From Gammaproteobacteria bacterium (GTDB lineage Bacteria > Pseudomonadota > Gammaproteobacteria > SZUA-140), in NCBI GenBank assembly GCA_026982145.1, contig JALSHQ010000004.1:1-7127 (forward strand): DNA of 7,127 nt, written 5' to 3'. The notes beneath the pieces were generated by a model that saw only the letters and a program-made list of their open reading frames with translations, was not told where the DNA came from and did not search any database. A program made the translations under genes and the position numbers. Of this stretch, positions 6,369-7,127 are shown one piece after another (position 1 is the first letter of the stretch; each line of letters opens with the position of its first letter).

Positions 6369-7127
6369 TTATATCAAACGCGTATTGACTTTAATTTCAC
6401 CATGCAGTGTTTTATGCACCGGGCAGCGATCAGCAATCACTAATAGACGTTGGCATTGATCATAAGTTAAATTCCCCGTTAACGTAATTCCCCGCTCAAT
6501 CAAATCTATTTTACCCCCGCCGCCCTCACACTGAGTGCAATCGTCACTATGTACTTTGTTATGTTTAAGCTCTACATCGACCCCATCTAGCGGCCACTTT
6601 TTGTGATCAGCATACATACGCAGTGTCATGGCCGTACAGGCACCTAATGAAGCCAGCAGCAGATCATAAGGTGATGAACCCAGTGCACCACCGCCCATCG
6701 TAACTGGCTCATCTGCAACCAGTGCGTGGCCATCAGCGTCAATTTCTGTGTAATAGCGATCACGCCCGATACTCGCTGTGACCACCCCACCACTCCCCGC
6801 TTGCAGCATGGCCGCGGCCTCAACGGTGAGATACTTCTCTGCCCACGAGGCGATCAAATTTCCGGCATAACAAGCATCCTGCTGTTGTGCTAGTAGGTGA
6901 CCGGCATCATCGAGTGATACAAAGCTCTTGGGGTGCAAGGCCGCTTCAAAAATTTTTCCGGCGTTATCCATCGTTACCGTCTCGTCATTCGAAGCGTGCA
7001 ACACCAGAAGCGCGCACCCTAGCTGTTTGATTGGGCTTCGCATCTTCACCCCTTGAGCATCATCAAGAAACTGCTGTTTCATACGATAACGTTGCCCCCC
7101 AATCTCAACCTCGGCTTCACCTTTGGC
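6369..7127 (-). CDS. Bifunctional alpha/beta hydrolase-OsmC fusion protein, C-terminal part (5' truncated by window edge)
   Basis: The frame is open to the window edge, 15 codons beyond the ATG at 7082 (AKGEAEVEIGGQRYR), so that ATG is internal. The visible 252 residues split in two. Residues 1-100 are the end of an alpha/beta hydrolase: LVLHASNDETV carries the likely catalytic Asp (D48), and DDAGHLL the likely catalytic His (H77). The nucleophile serine lies outside the window. Residues about 112-252 are an OsmC/Ohr-type domain with the two redox cysteines in SLGACTAMT (C164) and DRCPVHKTL (C235), plus SSPYDLLLASLG and an inserted DDCTQCEGGGG segment often seen in these fusions. OsmC proteins reduce organic peroxides; the hydrolase substrate is unknown. 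The full protein is expected to be about 400 aa. It has no obvious link to the phosphate genes. Confidence 0.93.
   Translation of the reverse strand, partial: AKGEAEVEIGGQRYRMKQQFLDDAQGVKMRSPIKQLGCALLVLHASNDETVTMDNAGKIFEAALHPKSFVSLDDAGHLLAQQQDACYAGNLIASWAEKYLTVEAAAMLQAGSGGVVTASIGRDRYYTEIDADGHALVADEPVTMGGGALGSSPYDLLLASLGACTAMTLRMYADHKKWPLDGVDVELKHNKVHSDDCTQCEGGGGKIDLIERGITLTGNLTYDQCQRLLVIADRCPVHKTLHGEIKVNTRLI

Overview
The window looks like ordinary chromosomal DNA of a Gram-negative bacterium, most likely a gammaproteobacterium. The protein families (PAS-type chemoreceptor, PstSCAB, PsiE, hydrolase-OsmC fusion), the Sec-type signal peptide on PstS and the roughly balanced base composition point that way. 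This is inference from protein resemblance; no rRNA or other phylogenetic marker is present. Gene density is very high, and I see no tRNA, rRNA, CRISPR array, insertion sequence, phage gene or clear intrinsic terminator.

Layout. Positions 1-924 (+) hold the C-terminal signalling half of a methyl-accepting chemotaxis protein cut by the window edge. Facing it, with one base between the stop codons, is a complete high-affinity phosphate ABC transporter operon on the minus strand. It is read in the order pstS (4308-3469), pstC (about 3437-2595), pstA (2598-1750), pstB (1750-926). The C/A and A/B junctions overlap (ATGA and TGATG). The S/C junction consists of a tandem array of 8-bp repeats that starts at the pstS stop codon and contains the most likely pstC start. 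No phoU follows pstB. Upstream of pstS, in the same direction, is a DUF2237 gene (4827-4441). Divergent from that gene is a small four-helix membrane protein of the PsiE family (4997-5473, +), a family named for phosphate-starvation induction. Beyond it, on the minus strand, lie an RluA-type RNA pseudouridine synthase (6307-5468, overlapping the psiE end by 6 bp) and the 5'-truncated C-terminal part of an alpha/beta hydrolase-OsmC fusion protein (7127-6369).

How the genes work together. PstS captures phosphate in the periplasm, PstC and PstA form the membrane channel, and PstB supplies ATP hydrolysis. The nearby PsiE-family gene makes this a plausible phosphate-starvation locus, with the DUF2237 gene between the two. 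I found no strong Pho box. There is only an inverted repeat just before pstS, one arm of which resembles a Pho-box half-site. The chemoreceptor, pseudouridine synthase and OsmC fusion have no evident functional tie to phosphate.

I did not find a convincing undescribed system. The feature most worth following is the octamer repeat at the pstS-pstC junction, a possible mutable translation-initiation element.
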